Both the position numbers and the translations under genes were made by a program. Positions 35,887 through 44,201 of a stretch of DNA of 48,219 nt are shown here, in pieces; positions within the stretch are counted from its first letter, which is position 1, and each line of letters opens with the position of its first letter. Origin of the DNA: Candidatus Tabaqchalia intestinavium (GTDB lineage Bacteria; Bacillota; Clostridia; Oscillospirales; CAJFTT01); contig CAJFTT010000046.1 of NCBI GenBank assembly GCA_904420005.1, positions 1 through 48,219 of the forward strand, given 5' to 3'. The notes under the pieces were generated by a model that saw only the letters and a list, made by a program, of their open reading frames with translations, made no database searches and had not been told where the DNA came from.

Positions 35887-36861
35887 ATGCGTTACGCTAC
35901 AATTTCATCTGCCCTGCCGCCGGTGTCGCGCCTTGTGCTGGGCAGCGATTCGTTCGGCACGCCCGTCGTGCCGGAAGCGGAGGCCTTCCGGCTGCTGGAT
36001 ATGTACATCGACCGGGGCGGCAACTGCGTGGATACGGCCCGGGTTTATGCCTGCTGGATCGACAATATGCTCGGCGCGAGCGAAACGACCATAGGGCGTT
36101 ACCTGCACGAGCGGGGCGGCCGGGATCGCCTGCTGATCTCGACCAAATGCGCGCATCCCGACGGCGCCGGCTGGGACGCGCCGCGGCTGGATGAGGAAAA
36201 TATCCGCCGTGATGTAGAGGATAGCCTTCGCGCTTTGCAGACGGATTATATCGACATCCTCTGGCTGCACCGCGACCATGCGACGGCGGACTTCGCGCAG
36301 ATTTTCGAGACGCTGGAAGCGCTGCGCCGGGAGGGCAAAATCCGGGTTTACGGCGCGTCCAACTGGCGCCCGGAACGCATGCGCCTCGCGGCGGAAACAG
36401 CCGGGCGGATGGGGGCGGCGGGCTTTGTCGGCGCGCAGATCAAGTGGAGCCTCGCGCGCACGAAGCAGGATTATACGGACGACCCCACTCTTGTGGAATA
36501 TGACGAGGATACCGCCGCCGGTTTCGACGCGCTGGGGCTGCCGGTGTTTGCCTATGCCCCGCAGGCAAAGGGGCTTTTCTCCAAGTTTTCCAGCGAGATG
36601 CGAGAGGGAGACAAGGCCAAGCTGCGGTATCTCGATGACGAAAATCTCAAGAAAGCGCGGCGGGTAGAGTTCCTTGCCCGGCAGCTGGGCGCCACCAACG
36701 CACAGGTGGCGCTGGCGTATCTGACCAGCGGGCCGTTGACTGTGTTCCCCATCCTGGGCTGCAAGAAGGTCGCGCAGCTGGAGGACAGCATGGGGACCGC
36801 GGATCTGGTGCTGACGCCGGCGCAGCGGGAATTTCTTGACCTGCGGCGGGAAGATTGCTGA
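35887..36861 (+). CDS. Aldo/keto reductase
   Basis: The 324-residue oxidoreductase belongs to the YajO/Tas-like branch. Asp49, Tyr54 and Lys87 of the catalytic set are visible, and the His is in ILWLHRD. The barrel motifs GKIRVYGASNW and GAQIKWSLA follow. The C-terminal cofactor region reads VFPILGCKKVAQLEDSM. It is unlike the reductase at 29068 in both motifs and likely substrate. GAGGAG is 6 bases before the ATG. mutS2 starts 20 bases after its stop. Confidence 0.9.
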   Translation: MRYATISSALPPVSRLVLGSDSFGTPVVPEAEAFRLLDMYIDRGGNCVDTARVYACWIDNMLGASETTIGRYLHERGGRDRLLISTKCAHPDGAGWDAPRLDEENIRRDVEDSLRALQTDYIDILWLHRDHATADFAQIFETLEALRREGKIRVYGASNWRPERMRLAAETAGRMGAAGFVGAQIKWSLARTKQDYTDDPTLVEYDEDTAAGFDALGLPVFAYAPQAKGLFSKFSSEMREGDKAKLRYLDDENLKKARRVEFLARQLGATNAQVALAYLTSGPLTVFPILGCKKVAQLEDSMGTADLVLTPAQREFLDLRREDC

Positions 36862-36881
36862 GAAAGAAGAAAGGAAGCAGC

Positions 36882-39257
36882 ATGCAAGAGCATTTTTATT
36901 CCACCGCTCCCTTGGAACTTGACAAAATTTTGGAACTGCTCGCAGAGGGGGCTTACAGCGAGCAGGCGAAGGAAAAAGCGCGCGCGCTGCAGCCCATGCC
37001 GGAGATCGGCGACGTGCGGCAGGCGCTCGAGGAGACGGATGCGGCCTACCGGCTGAGCATGCAGTACGGCGCGCCGTCGTTTTATGGTTTGCGCCTGCTC
37101 GCGGGCGAGCTGCGCCGCGCGCAGGCGGGCGGCACGCTGAGCATGGCGGAGCTGCTGCAGGTCGCGGCGCTGCTGGGAATTGTGCGCGCCGCCTCGCAGT
37201 ACCGCGCACAGGCGCAGGATACATCCACGTGCCTTGACGAGCGGTTCGATATGCTCTGCCCCAATAAATACCTGGAGGATAAAATTAACGGCGCCATCGT
37301 TTCCGAGGAGGAGATGGCCGACAGCGCGAGCCCGGAACTTGCCGCCATCCGCCGCAAGATCCGTCAGGCGTCTGGCCGCGCGCGGGAGGCGCTGGAGAAG
37401 ATGATCCGTTCCTCCTCCACGCAGAAATATTTGCAGGAAGCCATCATCACCATCCGGGACGGCCGCTTCGTCGTGCCGGTCAAAAGCGAGCACCGAAACG
37501 AGATCCCCGGCATGGTGCATGACACCTCCGCCAGCGGCTCGACGCTGTTCGTCGAGCCGACGGCAGCCGTCGAGGCCAATAACGAGCTGCGTGTGCTGGA
37601 GGGGAAGGAGAAGCAGGAGATGGAACGCATCCTGCGGGAGCTTTCCAAAGAGGTGGCGAGCTTTGCGGAGAGCATTCTTGACAGCAACCATCTGCTCATT
37701 GAGCTGGATTTCCTGTTTGCAAAAGCGCGCCTCGCCGTCAAGATGAACGCCGCCGTGCCGCGGCTGAATGCCGACGGCGTGGTGGAGCTGAATGCGGCAC
37801 GGCATCCGCTCATTGCGGCTGACCGCGTCGTGCCGATCGATGTGCGCGTGGGGCGGGAGTTTGACACGCTTGTCATTACCGGTCCCAATACCGGCGGCAA
37901 AACCGTCGCGCTCAAGACGACGGGGCTGCTCACGCTCATGGCGATGTGCGGGCTGATGGTGCCGGCGCGGGAGGACAGCGAGGTGTCGGTTTTCGCAAAT
38001 CTGTTGGCCGATATCGGGGACGAGCAGTCGATCGAGCAGTCGCTTTCCACCTTCAGCGCCCATATGAAGAAAACCATCGAGATCCTGCAGGCTGCGGACG
38101 CGCACAGTCTTGTGCTGTTTGACGAACTGGGTTCGGGGACCGATCCGGTCGAGGGCGCGGCACTCGCCACAGCGATCCTGGAGAACCTGCGGGAGAAGGG
38201 GAGCCGCGTCATCGCCACCACGCACTATGCGGAGCTCAAGCTCTTTGCGCTGGAAACGCCCGGCGTGGAGAATGCTTCCAGTGAGTTTGATGTCGCGACC
38301 CTGCGCCCGACTTACCGCCTGCTCATCGGCGTGCCGGGGCGGTCGAACGCGTTTGCCATTTCCGAGCGGCTGGGCTTGCCCGCGTCGATCGTCGCGCAGG
38401 CCAAGCAGCGCGTGAGCGCGGAGAACAGCCGCTTCGAGGAAGTGCTTTCCAATCTGGAGAGCACACGGCAGCAGGCGGAGGAGCAGCGGCGGCAGAACGC
38501 GGCGTTGCGCGCGGAAGCGGAACGCATGATGCGCGAGGCGGAAGCGGAGAAAGCGCGTCTCGAGGAGCGCAAGGCGCGGGAGCTGGAGCGCGCCCGCGCA
38601 GACGCCAAGCGGATCGTATCGCAGACGCGCGCGCAGGCCGATGCCATGCTCGAAGAGCTCGAACAGATGAAAAAGGAAGCGGAGAAGCAGGACCGCGCCG
38701 CTATGCTGCAAAAAGCGCGCAGCCAGAGCAAAGCCGCGCTCAAGCGGCTGGAGGACGCGGCGGACCCGGTCGAGCAGCGGCAGCAGTCCAAACGCGCGCT
38801 GCCCCGCCCATTGCATCGGGGCGATACCGTGACCATCGTCGACATGGGCAAGAAAGCAGTCGTGCAATCGGAACCTGGCGCGGATGGGATGGTCGAAGTG
38901 CTGGCGGGCATCCTCAAGATGCGCGTGCATATCGACCGGCTGCAGCTGGAGGAGGAGAAAAAGAAAGCGCAGGTCGGCGGCAGCCGGCGGACGACGTCTG
39001 TCGCGGCGGCCAAAGCCAATACGGAAATCGATGTGCGGGGCCAGACGGTGGATGAGGCGATGATGGAGATCGACCGCGTTATTGACAGCGCCGTGCTGAT
39101 GAATCTCAGCCAGCTGACCATCATCCACGGCAAGGGGACCGGCGCGCTGCGCAAGGGGATCCATGAGGAGCTGCGCCATAATCCTTCCGTGCGCAGCTTC
39201 CGCCTGGGCACTTTCGGCGAGGGAGAAATGGGCGTCACCATTGTGGAGCTCAAGTGA
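36882..39257 (+). CDS. mutS2: Endonuclease/ribosome-rescue protein MutS2
   Basis: The 791-residue protein has the MutS2 order: core and clamp helices (about 1-290), an ABC ATPase with Walker A GPNTGGKT (334-341) and Walker B LVLFDELGSGTDP, then a long charged coiled coil (about 510-640). An RNA/DNA-binding KOW-like segment and a C-terminal Smr domain (about 716-791, DVRGQTVDEAM, IIHGKGTGALR) complete it. It lacks the mismatch-recognition domain of MutS. In B. subtilis MutS2 senses collided ribosomes, and the Smr domain can cut nucleic acid. I chose ATG 36882 because AAAGGA lies 7 bases upstream. Confidence 0.95.
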   Translation: MQEHFYSTAPLELDKILELLAEGAYSEQAKEKARALQPMPEIGDVRQALEETDAAYRLSMQYGAPSFYGLRLLAGELRRAQAGGTLSMAELLQVAALLGIVRAASQYRAQAQDTSTCLDERFDMLCPNKYLEDKINGAIVSEEEMADSASPELAAIRRKIRQASGRAREALEKMIRSSSTQKYLQEAIITIRDGRFVVPVKSEHRNEIPGMVHDTSASGSTLFVEPTAAVEANNELRVLEGKEKQEMERILRELSKEVASFAESILDSNHLLIELDFLFAKARLAVKMNAAVPRLNADGVVELNAARHPLIAADRVVPIDVRVGREFDTLVITGPNTGGKTVALKTTGLLTLMAMCGLMVPAREDSEVSVFANLLADIGDEQSIEQSLSTFSAHMKKTIEILQAADAHSLVLFDELGSGTDPVEGAALATAILENLREKGSRVIATTHYAELKLFALETPGVENASSEFDVATLRPTYRLLIGVPGRSNAFAISERLGLPASIVAQAKQRVSAENSRFEEVLSNLESTRQQAEEQRRQNAALRAEAERMMREAEAEKARLEERKARELERARADAKRIVSQTRAQADAMLEELEQMKKEAEKQDRAAMLQKARSQSKAALKRLEDAADPVEQRQQSKRALPRPLHRGDTVTIVDMGKKAVVQSEPGADGMVEVLAGILKMRVHIDRLQLEEEKKKAQVGGSRRTTSVAAAKANTEIDVRGQTVDEAMMEIDRVIDSAVLMNLSQLTIIHGKGTGALRKGIHEELRHNPSVRSFRLGTFGEGEMGVTIVELK

Positions 39258-39394
39258 AGCAAAATGCCCGGCATGACGGCGGTGCGGCGCCGCAGACTGC
39301 CGGACAATCACGCCCGGCGGGCCGCGCCTGCCGGGCGCTGTGAACGCATTGAAAAAGTCAGCCCCCGGCGGCCCGCTGGAATTTGGAAAACGGG
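39258..39394. other. Spacer after mutS2 with GC-rich hairpin
   Basis: CGCCCGGC (39311-39318) pairs with GCCGGGCG (39330-39337). No T-run follows, so termination is uncertain. No gene is seen. Confidence 0.35.
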
Positions 39395-39423
39395 TTGAGT
39401 TGGCGGGCGGAATTTGCTATAAT
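39395..39423 (+). promoter_or_regulatory. SigA-type promoter for thyX-tmk
   Basis: TTGAGT (39395-39400), a 17-base spacer and a perfect TATAAT (39418-39423). The leader to the ATG is about 150 bases. Confidence 0.8.
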
Positions 39424-39578
39424 ACGATCAAAGGATCCGTTATCGGTTGGTGTCATGGCCGAGCCCCCCGCCGGCGCGCCGGTGGTTTGCCGTGTTCTGC
39501 GGGTTTGCCCCGCCGTTGGTTTCGGGGGAACGGGACCAAGCGCCGCCGGGCGGATCAAGGGGAAGGGAGAACCGCGTC

Positions 39579-40349
39579 ATGTTCAAAGTCAAATTGCTTT
39601 CTCATTCGCCGAACCCGGACGCCACTATCGCGGCCGCAGCCCGGCTTTGTTATTCTTCCAGCGACATTGAGAGCCTGCAGGAGTCTATCTCGCCGGAACA
39701 GGCGGAGAAATTCGTGCAGATGCTCGCGCAGATCGGTCACGAGAGCCCGCTGGAGCATTCTATGTTCACCTTCGGCATCGAGGGGGTGTCGCGCTCCTTT
39801 CTCGCGCAGATTACACGGCATCGTATCGCGTCCTATAGCGTGCAAAGTCAGCGTTACGTCCGGCTGGAGTCGTTTGAATATGTCGTGCCGCCCGCCATCG
39901 AGCGCAATCCTGCGGCCAAGGCGCGGTATCTCCAGGCGATGGAGGAGGATGCCGAACATTACGAAGCGCTGACCCGGCTGCTGATGGAAGATGCCAAGCG
40001 CGCGCTGATAGAGAAAGGGGAGGACGAGGCAGCCGCCGCGCGCAAGGCGGAGAAGATCGCCATCGAGGACGCCCGGTTCGTGCTGCCCAATGCCTGCGCG
40101 ACCAAAATGGTCGTCACCATGAATGCGCGCAGCCTGCTGCATTTCTTCTCGCAGCGTTGCTGCCGCCGCGCCCAGTGGGAGATCCGCGCGGTCGCGACGG
40201 AGATGCTGCGGCAGGCCAAAGCCGTGGCCCCCGCCGTGTTTGCCAAAGCGGGGCCGCCCTGCGTCAAAGGCCCGTGCCCGGAAGGGAAAATGTCTTGCGG
40301 CTGTGCGAGCGAAGTGCGGGAGGAATTCCTGCATATGGGGGATGCGTGA
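39579..40349 (+). CDS. thyX: FAD-dependent thymidylate synthase ThyX
   Basis: The 256-residue flavoenzyme makes dTMP from dUMP with methylene-tetrahydrofolate and FAD. The diagnostic ThyX motif begins with RHR at 80-82 and continues with Ser85, Ser90 and Arg92 (RHRIASYSVQSQRY). Other conserved pieces are ESPLEH near 55 and the C-terminal ATKMVVTMNARSLLHFFSQRCCRRAQWEIR. The tail has a Cys-rich piece (CVKGPCPEGKMSCGC) seen in clostridial members. GGGAG is 9 bases before the ATG. Its stop overlaps the tmk start in TGATG. Confidence 0.95.
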   Translation: MFKVKLLSHSPNPDATIAAAARLCYSSSDIESLQESISPEQAEKFVQMLAQIGHESPLEHSMFTFGIEGVSRSFLAQITRHRIASYSVQSQRYVRLESFEYVVPPAIERNPAAKARYLQAMEEDAEHYEALTRLLMEDAKRALIEKGEDEAAAARKAEKIAIEDARFVLPNACATKMVVTMNARSLLHFFSQRCCRRAQWEIRAVATEMLRQAKAVAPAVFAKAGPPCVKGPCPEGKMSCGCASEVREEFLHMGDA

Positions 40350-41005
40350 TGGGCAGGCTCATTGTGATCGAGGGGCTGGACGGCAGCGGCAAGTCCACGC
40401 AGGTGTCCCTGCTGCCGGCGTCGCTGCAGGCGCGCGGTGTGGATTGCCGCGCCATCAAGCTGCCCAATTATGAGGATGATTCCAGCGCTTTGGTGCGCAT
40501 GTACCTGGCCGGCGCGTTCGGGAGCCGGGCGGAGAACCTGACGGCGTATGCCGCGTCCTCTTTTTATGCGGTGGACCGCATCGCTTCTTTCTGCAAAGAC
40601 TGGCGGCGGGACTATGAGGCCGGAAGGCTCATTCTCGCCGACCGGTACACGACCTCCAACTGTATTTACCAGATGTGTAAACTGCCGGAGGCGGCATGGG
40701 AGGAATATCTGCACTGGCTGGACGACTTTGAATATGACAAGCTGGGCCTGCCGCGCCCGGATTGTGTGTTATATCTCGACGTACCGCTCGCGCGCTCGCG
40801 GGAGCTGCTGGATCAGCGGTATCACGGCGACGCCGCCAAGCGCGACATCCATGAGCGCGACGCGCAGTATCTGGAGAGGTGCCATGCGGCGGCGCAGTAT
40901 GCGATCGCGCGCTGCGGCTGGCGCAGGATCGATTGCATGCGCGCCGGTGCGCTTCGGTCCGTCGAGGACATTCAGGCGGAGATTTTGGCTTGTCTGCCGC
41001 TGTGA
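40349..41005 (+). CDS. tmk: Thymidylate kinase
   Basis: The 218-residue kinase converts dTMP to dTDP. The P-loop is GLDGSGKST (9-17). A DRY-type motif (LADRYTTSN) and the lid-region basic residues near RYHGDAAKRDIHERD are present. It overlaps thyX by one base (TGATG), so the enzyme that makes dTMP and the one that phosphorylates it are translated together. It is somewhat divergent from the usual tmk near the holB gene; a second tmk elsewhere in the genome is possible. Confidence 0.9.
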   Translation: MGRLIVIEGLDGSGKSTQVSLLPASLQARGVDCRAIKLPNYEDDSSALVRMYLAGAFGSRAENLTAYAASSFYAVDRIASFCKDWRRDYEAGRLILADRYTTSNCIYQMCKLPEAAWEEYLHWLDDFEYDKLGLPRPDCVLYLDVPLARSRELLDQRYHGDAAKRDIHERDAQYLERCHAAAQYAIARCGWRRIDCMRAGALRSVEDIQAEILACLPL

Positions 41006-41027
41006 AAGAAAGAGATGATGGGATTTT

Positions 41028-41918
41028 ATGCTGCCGTTTCGGCCGATTGCGCTGACGGACGCCGCCCGCTTTCATGCGGCGTATCAAAAAGACGGGTATC
41101 CGATCAGCGACCAGAGCTTTGGCATCTGTTTCATGTGGAAAGATGCGCAGCAGATGCAGTGGTGCGAGATAGACGGCTGTGTGTTTCTCCGCTTTCTCTA
41201 TAACGGGGCGTTTTACTATACGCCGCCGCTGGGCGCGCGCGAATTTGCCGCGGCGCTGCGTCTCATCCGTGCGGACGCGTGCGCGCGGGGGGAGCCGCTG
41301 CGGCTTTCCCCGCTGACGGAGGAGAATTACCGACAGGCGGAAGCGGTGCTGGGCAGTCCGGCGGTCGCGATGCCGGCGTATTTTGACTATGTATATCTCG
41401 TGTCTGATCTGGCGACGCTGGCCGGAAAGAAGTATCATGCCAAGCGTAATCATATCGCATATTTTGAGCGGACCTATGCGTATACCTACGAACCGCTGGG
41501 GCCGGAGAATCTCGCCGACTGCCGCGCCATGCTGGAAGCCTGGTACGAGATGAACGATGGTGAAAAGTCAAAAGCCTTGACAGATGAACGACGGGCAATT
41601 CATACGGCGCTGGAGTATTATGCTCCGCTGGGCTTTGTGGGCGGGCTGCTGCGCGTGGACGGGAAGGTAATTGCCTTTACATTCGGAGAGCGCCTCGATG
41701 AAGAAAACTTTGTGGTACACGTGGAGAAGGCGTTCTATGATTACCGCGGCGCTTATCCGATGATCAACCGCGAGTTTGTGCGGCGCGCGCTGCTGTCCTA
41801 TCGATATATCAACCGCGAGGAGGACACCGGCGACGAAAACCTCCGCCGTGCGAAGGAATCTTACCATCCCGCGCTGCTGCGCAGGAAATATACGTTGATT
41901 TGCGAGGGACCGTCATGA
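41028..41918 (+). CDS. DUF2156 / phosphatidylglycerol-lysyltransferase-like protein
   Basis: The 296-residue protein matches the DUF2156 type: a tandem GNAT-like fold as in the catalytic part of MprF, but without the membrane part. Typical segments are FMWKDAQQMQW, DYVYLVSDLATLAGKKYHAKRNHI, GFVGGLLRVDGKVIAFTFGE and YPMINREFVRRAL. It may transfer an aminoacyl or acyl group, but the substrate is unknown. The SD is weak (GATGGG). It is followed by a GNAT gene with an ATGA overlap. Confidence 0.85.
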   Translation: MLPFRPIALTDAARFHAAYQKDGYPISDQSFGICFMWKDAQQMQWCEIDGCVFLRFLYNGAFYYTPPLGAREFAAALRLIRADACARGEPLRLSPLTEENYRQAEAVLGSPAVAMPAYFDYVYLVSDLATLAGKKYHAKRNHIAYFERTYAYTYEPLGPENLADCRAMLEAWYEMNDGEKSKALTDERRAIHTALEYYAPLGFVGGLLRVDGKVIAFTFGERLDEENFVVHVEKAFYDYRGAYPMINREFVRRALLSYRYINREEDTGDENLRRAKESYHPALLRRKYTLICEGPS

Positions 41919-42766
41919 TCCGACAGGCCAGACCGGAAGAACAAGCGGCATTGCAAACGCTGTGGCTGTCCTCCTTTGCGGATGAGGAGCCGTGCGTTGC
42001 GCTGTTTGTGCGGTCGCTTTGCTCATATGGCTGTGCGCTGGTGGATGCGGCGGAAGACGCGCTGCGGGCTATGCTGTTTCTGCTGCCGGTCCGGGTGCAA
42101 ATGAGCGGCGCGTCGCTGCCCGCTTCGTATATTTATGCGGCTGCGACGCGGCCGGACTGCCGCGGGCAGGGGCGGATGACGCGCCTGCTGGCGGCAGCGG
42201 AGGAGAGGGCGGCGTCGCGCGGCGACGTCTGTGTTCTGCTCTGCCCGCAGACGGAATCCCTGTTTGCGTTTTACGGCGCGCGCGGCTACACAGGCAGGAT
42301 CGACCGCTGCTCGTTTCTGTTTTCCCGTCCCGCAGAGCGGACATCGTCGATGCTCCCGATGCGTGCGATTTCGCCGGAAGAGGCGTCTGCGCTGCGGGCT
42401 GCGGCGCTGCAAGGGCGGGACGCAGTGCAGCTGCCGACCGCGCAGCTGCGGCTGAAAGCGGCGGACACGGCGTTGGCAGGCGGGACGCTTCTGGGCTGGC
42501 ATGGCGGCTATGCGTTCGTCGAGCCGGAAGGGAGACAACTGCATGTGCGGGAGCTGCTTTTGGGCGGCGCGCAGAAGGATATTCTCCCGGCGCTTTGGGA
42601 AAAATATCCGAAAGCCCTGACGATGCGAATCGACGCTGTCCTCGATGGGGATGAAACACTTTCCGCTCCGGGCCAATGGCGGCCGTATGGCGCCTGTCGA
42701 TGGCTGGCCGCGCCGCCGGCGGGTTGGAAAGATGCAAGGCTGTTTATGAATCTGATGTTGGAATAA
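41915..42766 (+). CDS. GNAT-family N-acetyltransferase (Eis-like)
   Basis: The 283-residue protein begins with a GNAT domain (residues 1-135). The acetyl-CoA loop reads RPDCRGQGRMTRLL (a variant of R/Q-x-x-G-x-G/A), followed by ALFAFYGARGY-like sequence (LFAFYGARGYTG). The second half (about 150-283) resembles the Eis/SCP2-like C-terminal part. The ATG at 41915 overlaps the previous stop as ATGA. Substrate unknown. Confidence 0.85.
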   Translation: MIRQARPEEQAALQTLWLSSFADEEPCVALFVRSLCSYGCALVDAAEDALRAMLFLLPVRVQMSGASLPASYIYAAATRPDCRGQGRMTRLLAAAEERAASRGDVCVLLCPQTESLFAFYGARGYTGRIDRCSFLFSRPAERTSSMLPMRAISPEEASALRAAALQGRDAVQLPTAQLRLKAADTALAGGTLLGWHGGYAFVEPEGRQLHVRELLLGGAQKDILPALWEKYPKALTMRIDAVLDGDETLSAPGQWRPYGACRWLAAPPAGWKDARLFMNLMLE

Positions 42767-42792
42767 AACGCGAAGTTAAGGAGGATGGACAG

Positions 42793-43335
42793 ATGATTTA
42801 TGTATTTTTGGCGGACGGGTTCGAGGAGCTGGAAGCGATCGGACCGATCGATCTGCTGCGCCGCGCCGAGCTGGAAGTCGTGACGGTGGGCGTGATGGGC
42901 AAAACCGTCACCGGCGCGCATGGGGTGCCATTCACCGCAGACAAAACCGTGCAGGAGATCGCGCTGACGCAGAAACTGCAGGCCGTCGTCCTGCCGGGCG
43001 GCATGCCGGGCACGATCAATCTGGAGAAAGACACCGTGGTGCGGCAAACGGTCGCGTATGCCGCGGCGGAGGGCAAGCTGGTGTGCGCCATCTGCGCCGC
43101 GCCGTCGATCCTGGGGCATATGGGCTTGCTGCAGGGCCGCCGCGCAGTGTGCTTTCCCGGTTTTGAGCAGGAACTTGCGGGGGCGCAGATCGGCGAGCAG
43201 AGCGTCGTGCGCGACGGAAACCTGATCACGGCCAAAGGCGCGGGCGTCGCGGTGGATTTCGCGCTGGAAATCCTGCGCGCGCTGGGGCTTTCGGCGCAGG
43301 CGGAAAAGATCCGCCGCTCGATTCAGTGCCCGTGA
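42793..43335 (+). CDS. DJ-1/PfpI family protein
   Basis: The 180-residue protein matches the DJ-1/YajL/ThiJ branch. The reactive cysteine is Cys101 in CAICAAPSILG and its partner is Glu14 in FEELEA. Proteins of this branch protect against carbonyl or oxidative stress; older calls as a protease or ThiJ are not supported. AGGAGG lies 7 bases before the ATG. The next gene overlaps its stop. Confidence 0.92.
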   Translation: MIYVFLADGFEELEAIGPIDLLRRAELEVVTVGVMGKTVTGAHGVPFTADKTVQEIALTQKLQAVVLPGGMPGTINLEKDTVVRQTVAYAAAEGKLVCAICAAPSILGHMGLLQGRRAVCFPGFEQELAGAQIGEQSVVRDGNLITAKGAGVAVDFALEILRALGLSAQAEKIRRSIQCP

Positions 43336-43916
43336 CGGCGCCCGGGACGAAGGAGGCCTGCCGCACCTTTGCCCGGGCTTATCGGCATGGCTTGCCCGTC
43401 CAGGAGAAACAGGAGCGGGACGCTGCGATTGTGGATGCGCTGCTTGGCAGTCAGTTTTATCTTGACTGCACGCTGCTTTTGTGTTACGCTTCAACCAGAT
43501 GGGAAATTGACACAGCTGCCTTGCTGCGCGCGGCATGGCGCGACGGCAAGCAGGTTGCCCTGCCTCGGTGTGAGGGGCCGGGACGGATGCGGTTTTATCT
43601 TGCCGCGCAGGAAGAAGCGCTGCATCCCGGCCCGTTCGGCATTCTGGAACCCGGTCCCGATCCGGGCCGTCTGGTGGAGACGTCGGCGGCAGGCAGCCTT
43701 TGCGTTGTGCCGGGTCTGTGCATGGGCCGGGACGGCAGCCGGATCGGCTATGGCGGCGGTTATTACGATCGTTTTCTTGCGCGCTATCGCGGCGTGACGG
43801 TGGGCGTCTGTTATGATGCGGTGCTGTTTGACAGTCTTCCGCAGACGGCTGAGGACCGGAGGCTGCACTGGATTGCGACGGAGCGGGGTATGAGCGCCTG
43901 CGGCGGGCAGAAGTGA
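43326..43916 (+). CDS. 5-formyltetrahydrofolate cyclo-ligase
   Basis: The 196-residue protein converts 5-formyl-THF to methenyl-THF with ATP. The ATP/phosphate loop is GYGGGYYDRFLARY and the folate-site stretch is VPGLCMGRDGSRIGYGG. The first start is GTG 43326; a GTG two codons later (43332) overlaps the previous stop as GTGA and may be the true start, as no SD is visible. It links with thyX, which uses methylene-THF, only by pathway. Confidence 0.9.
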   Translation: MPVTAPGTKEACRTFARAYRHGLPVQEKQERDAAIVDALLGSQFYLDCTLLLCYASTRWEIDTAALLRAAWRDGKQVALPRCEGPGRMRFYLAAQEEALHPGPFGILEPGPDPGRLVETSAAGSLCVVPGLCMGRDGSRIGYGGGYYDRFLARYRGVTVGVCYDAVLFDSLPQTAEDRRLHWIATERGMSACGGQK

Positions 43917-43997
43917 GGGCCGGCTTGTCCGTTTTCGAGGCAAAAGGGGGAGACGGCCGCGTTTCCGCAGCCGCCTCGAGGGGAGTTGATGGTGAGC

Positions 43998-44120
43998 TTA
44001 GTTGCACCCACAGCCGCAGCCGCAATCGCAGTTGTCGTCGCCGCAGCCGAGGAGGACGATGATGATCAGCAGGATCCAGATCCAGCAGTCATCGCCAAAA
44101 ATGTTTCTCAAGCAGGCCAT
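43998..44120 (-). CDS. Small membrane peptide with cysteine-rich tail, 40 residues
   Basis: On the minus strand a 40-codon gene has an excellent SD (GAGGTG, 6 bases before ATG 44120). The peptide has a short polar start, one very hydrophobic helix (about residues 12-25), then Asp-Asp-Asn and a C-terminal tail alternating Cys with Asp or Gly (Cys31, 33, 35, 37, 39), ending in Asn. With Cys3, Cys12 and Cys26 there are eight cysteines. The tail could bind metal or cross-link. Tiny hydrophobic, Cys- or Gly-rich proteins like this are common in spore formers (YjcZ-like), but I cannot assign a family. It lies antisense between two plus-strand genes. Confidence 0.7.
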   Translation of the reverse strand: MACLRNIFGDDCWIWILLIIIVLLGCGDDNCDCGCGCGCN

Positions 44121-44201
44121 TTGTTTCACCTCGCAATTCAGTTTGATACATACTATGACTGCCCCGGGAATTTGGTTACAACCCGAAAGGAGAATTTGCA
44201 G

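Noticed and set aside
36552-39311. Long minus-strand open frame opposite mutS2
   Set aside because: Shadow of mutS2; no RBS and no recognisable domain.
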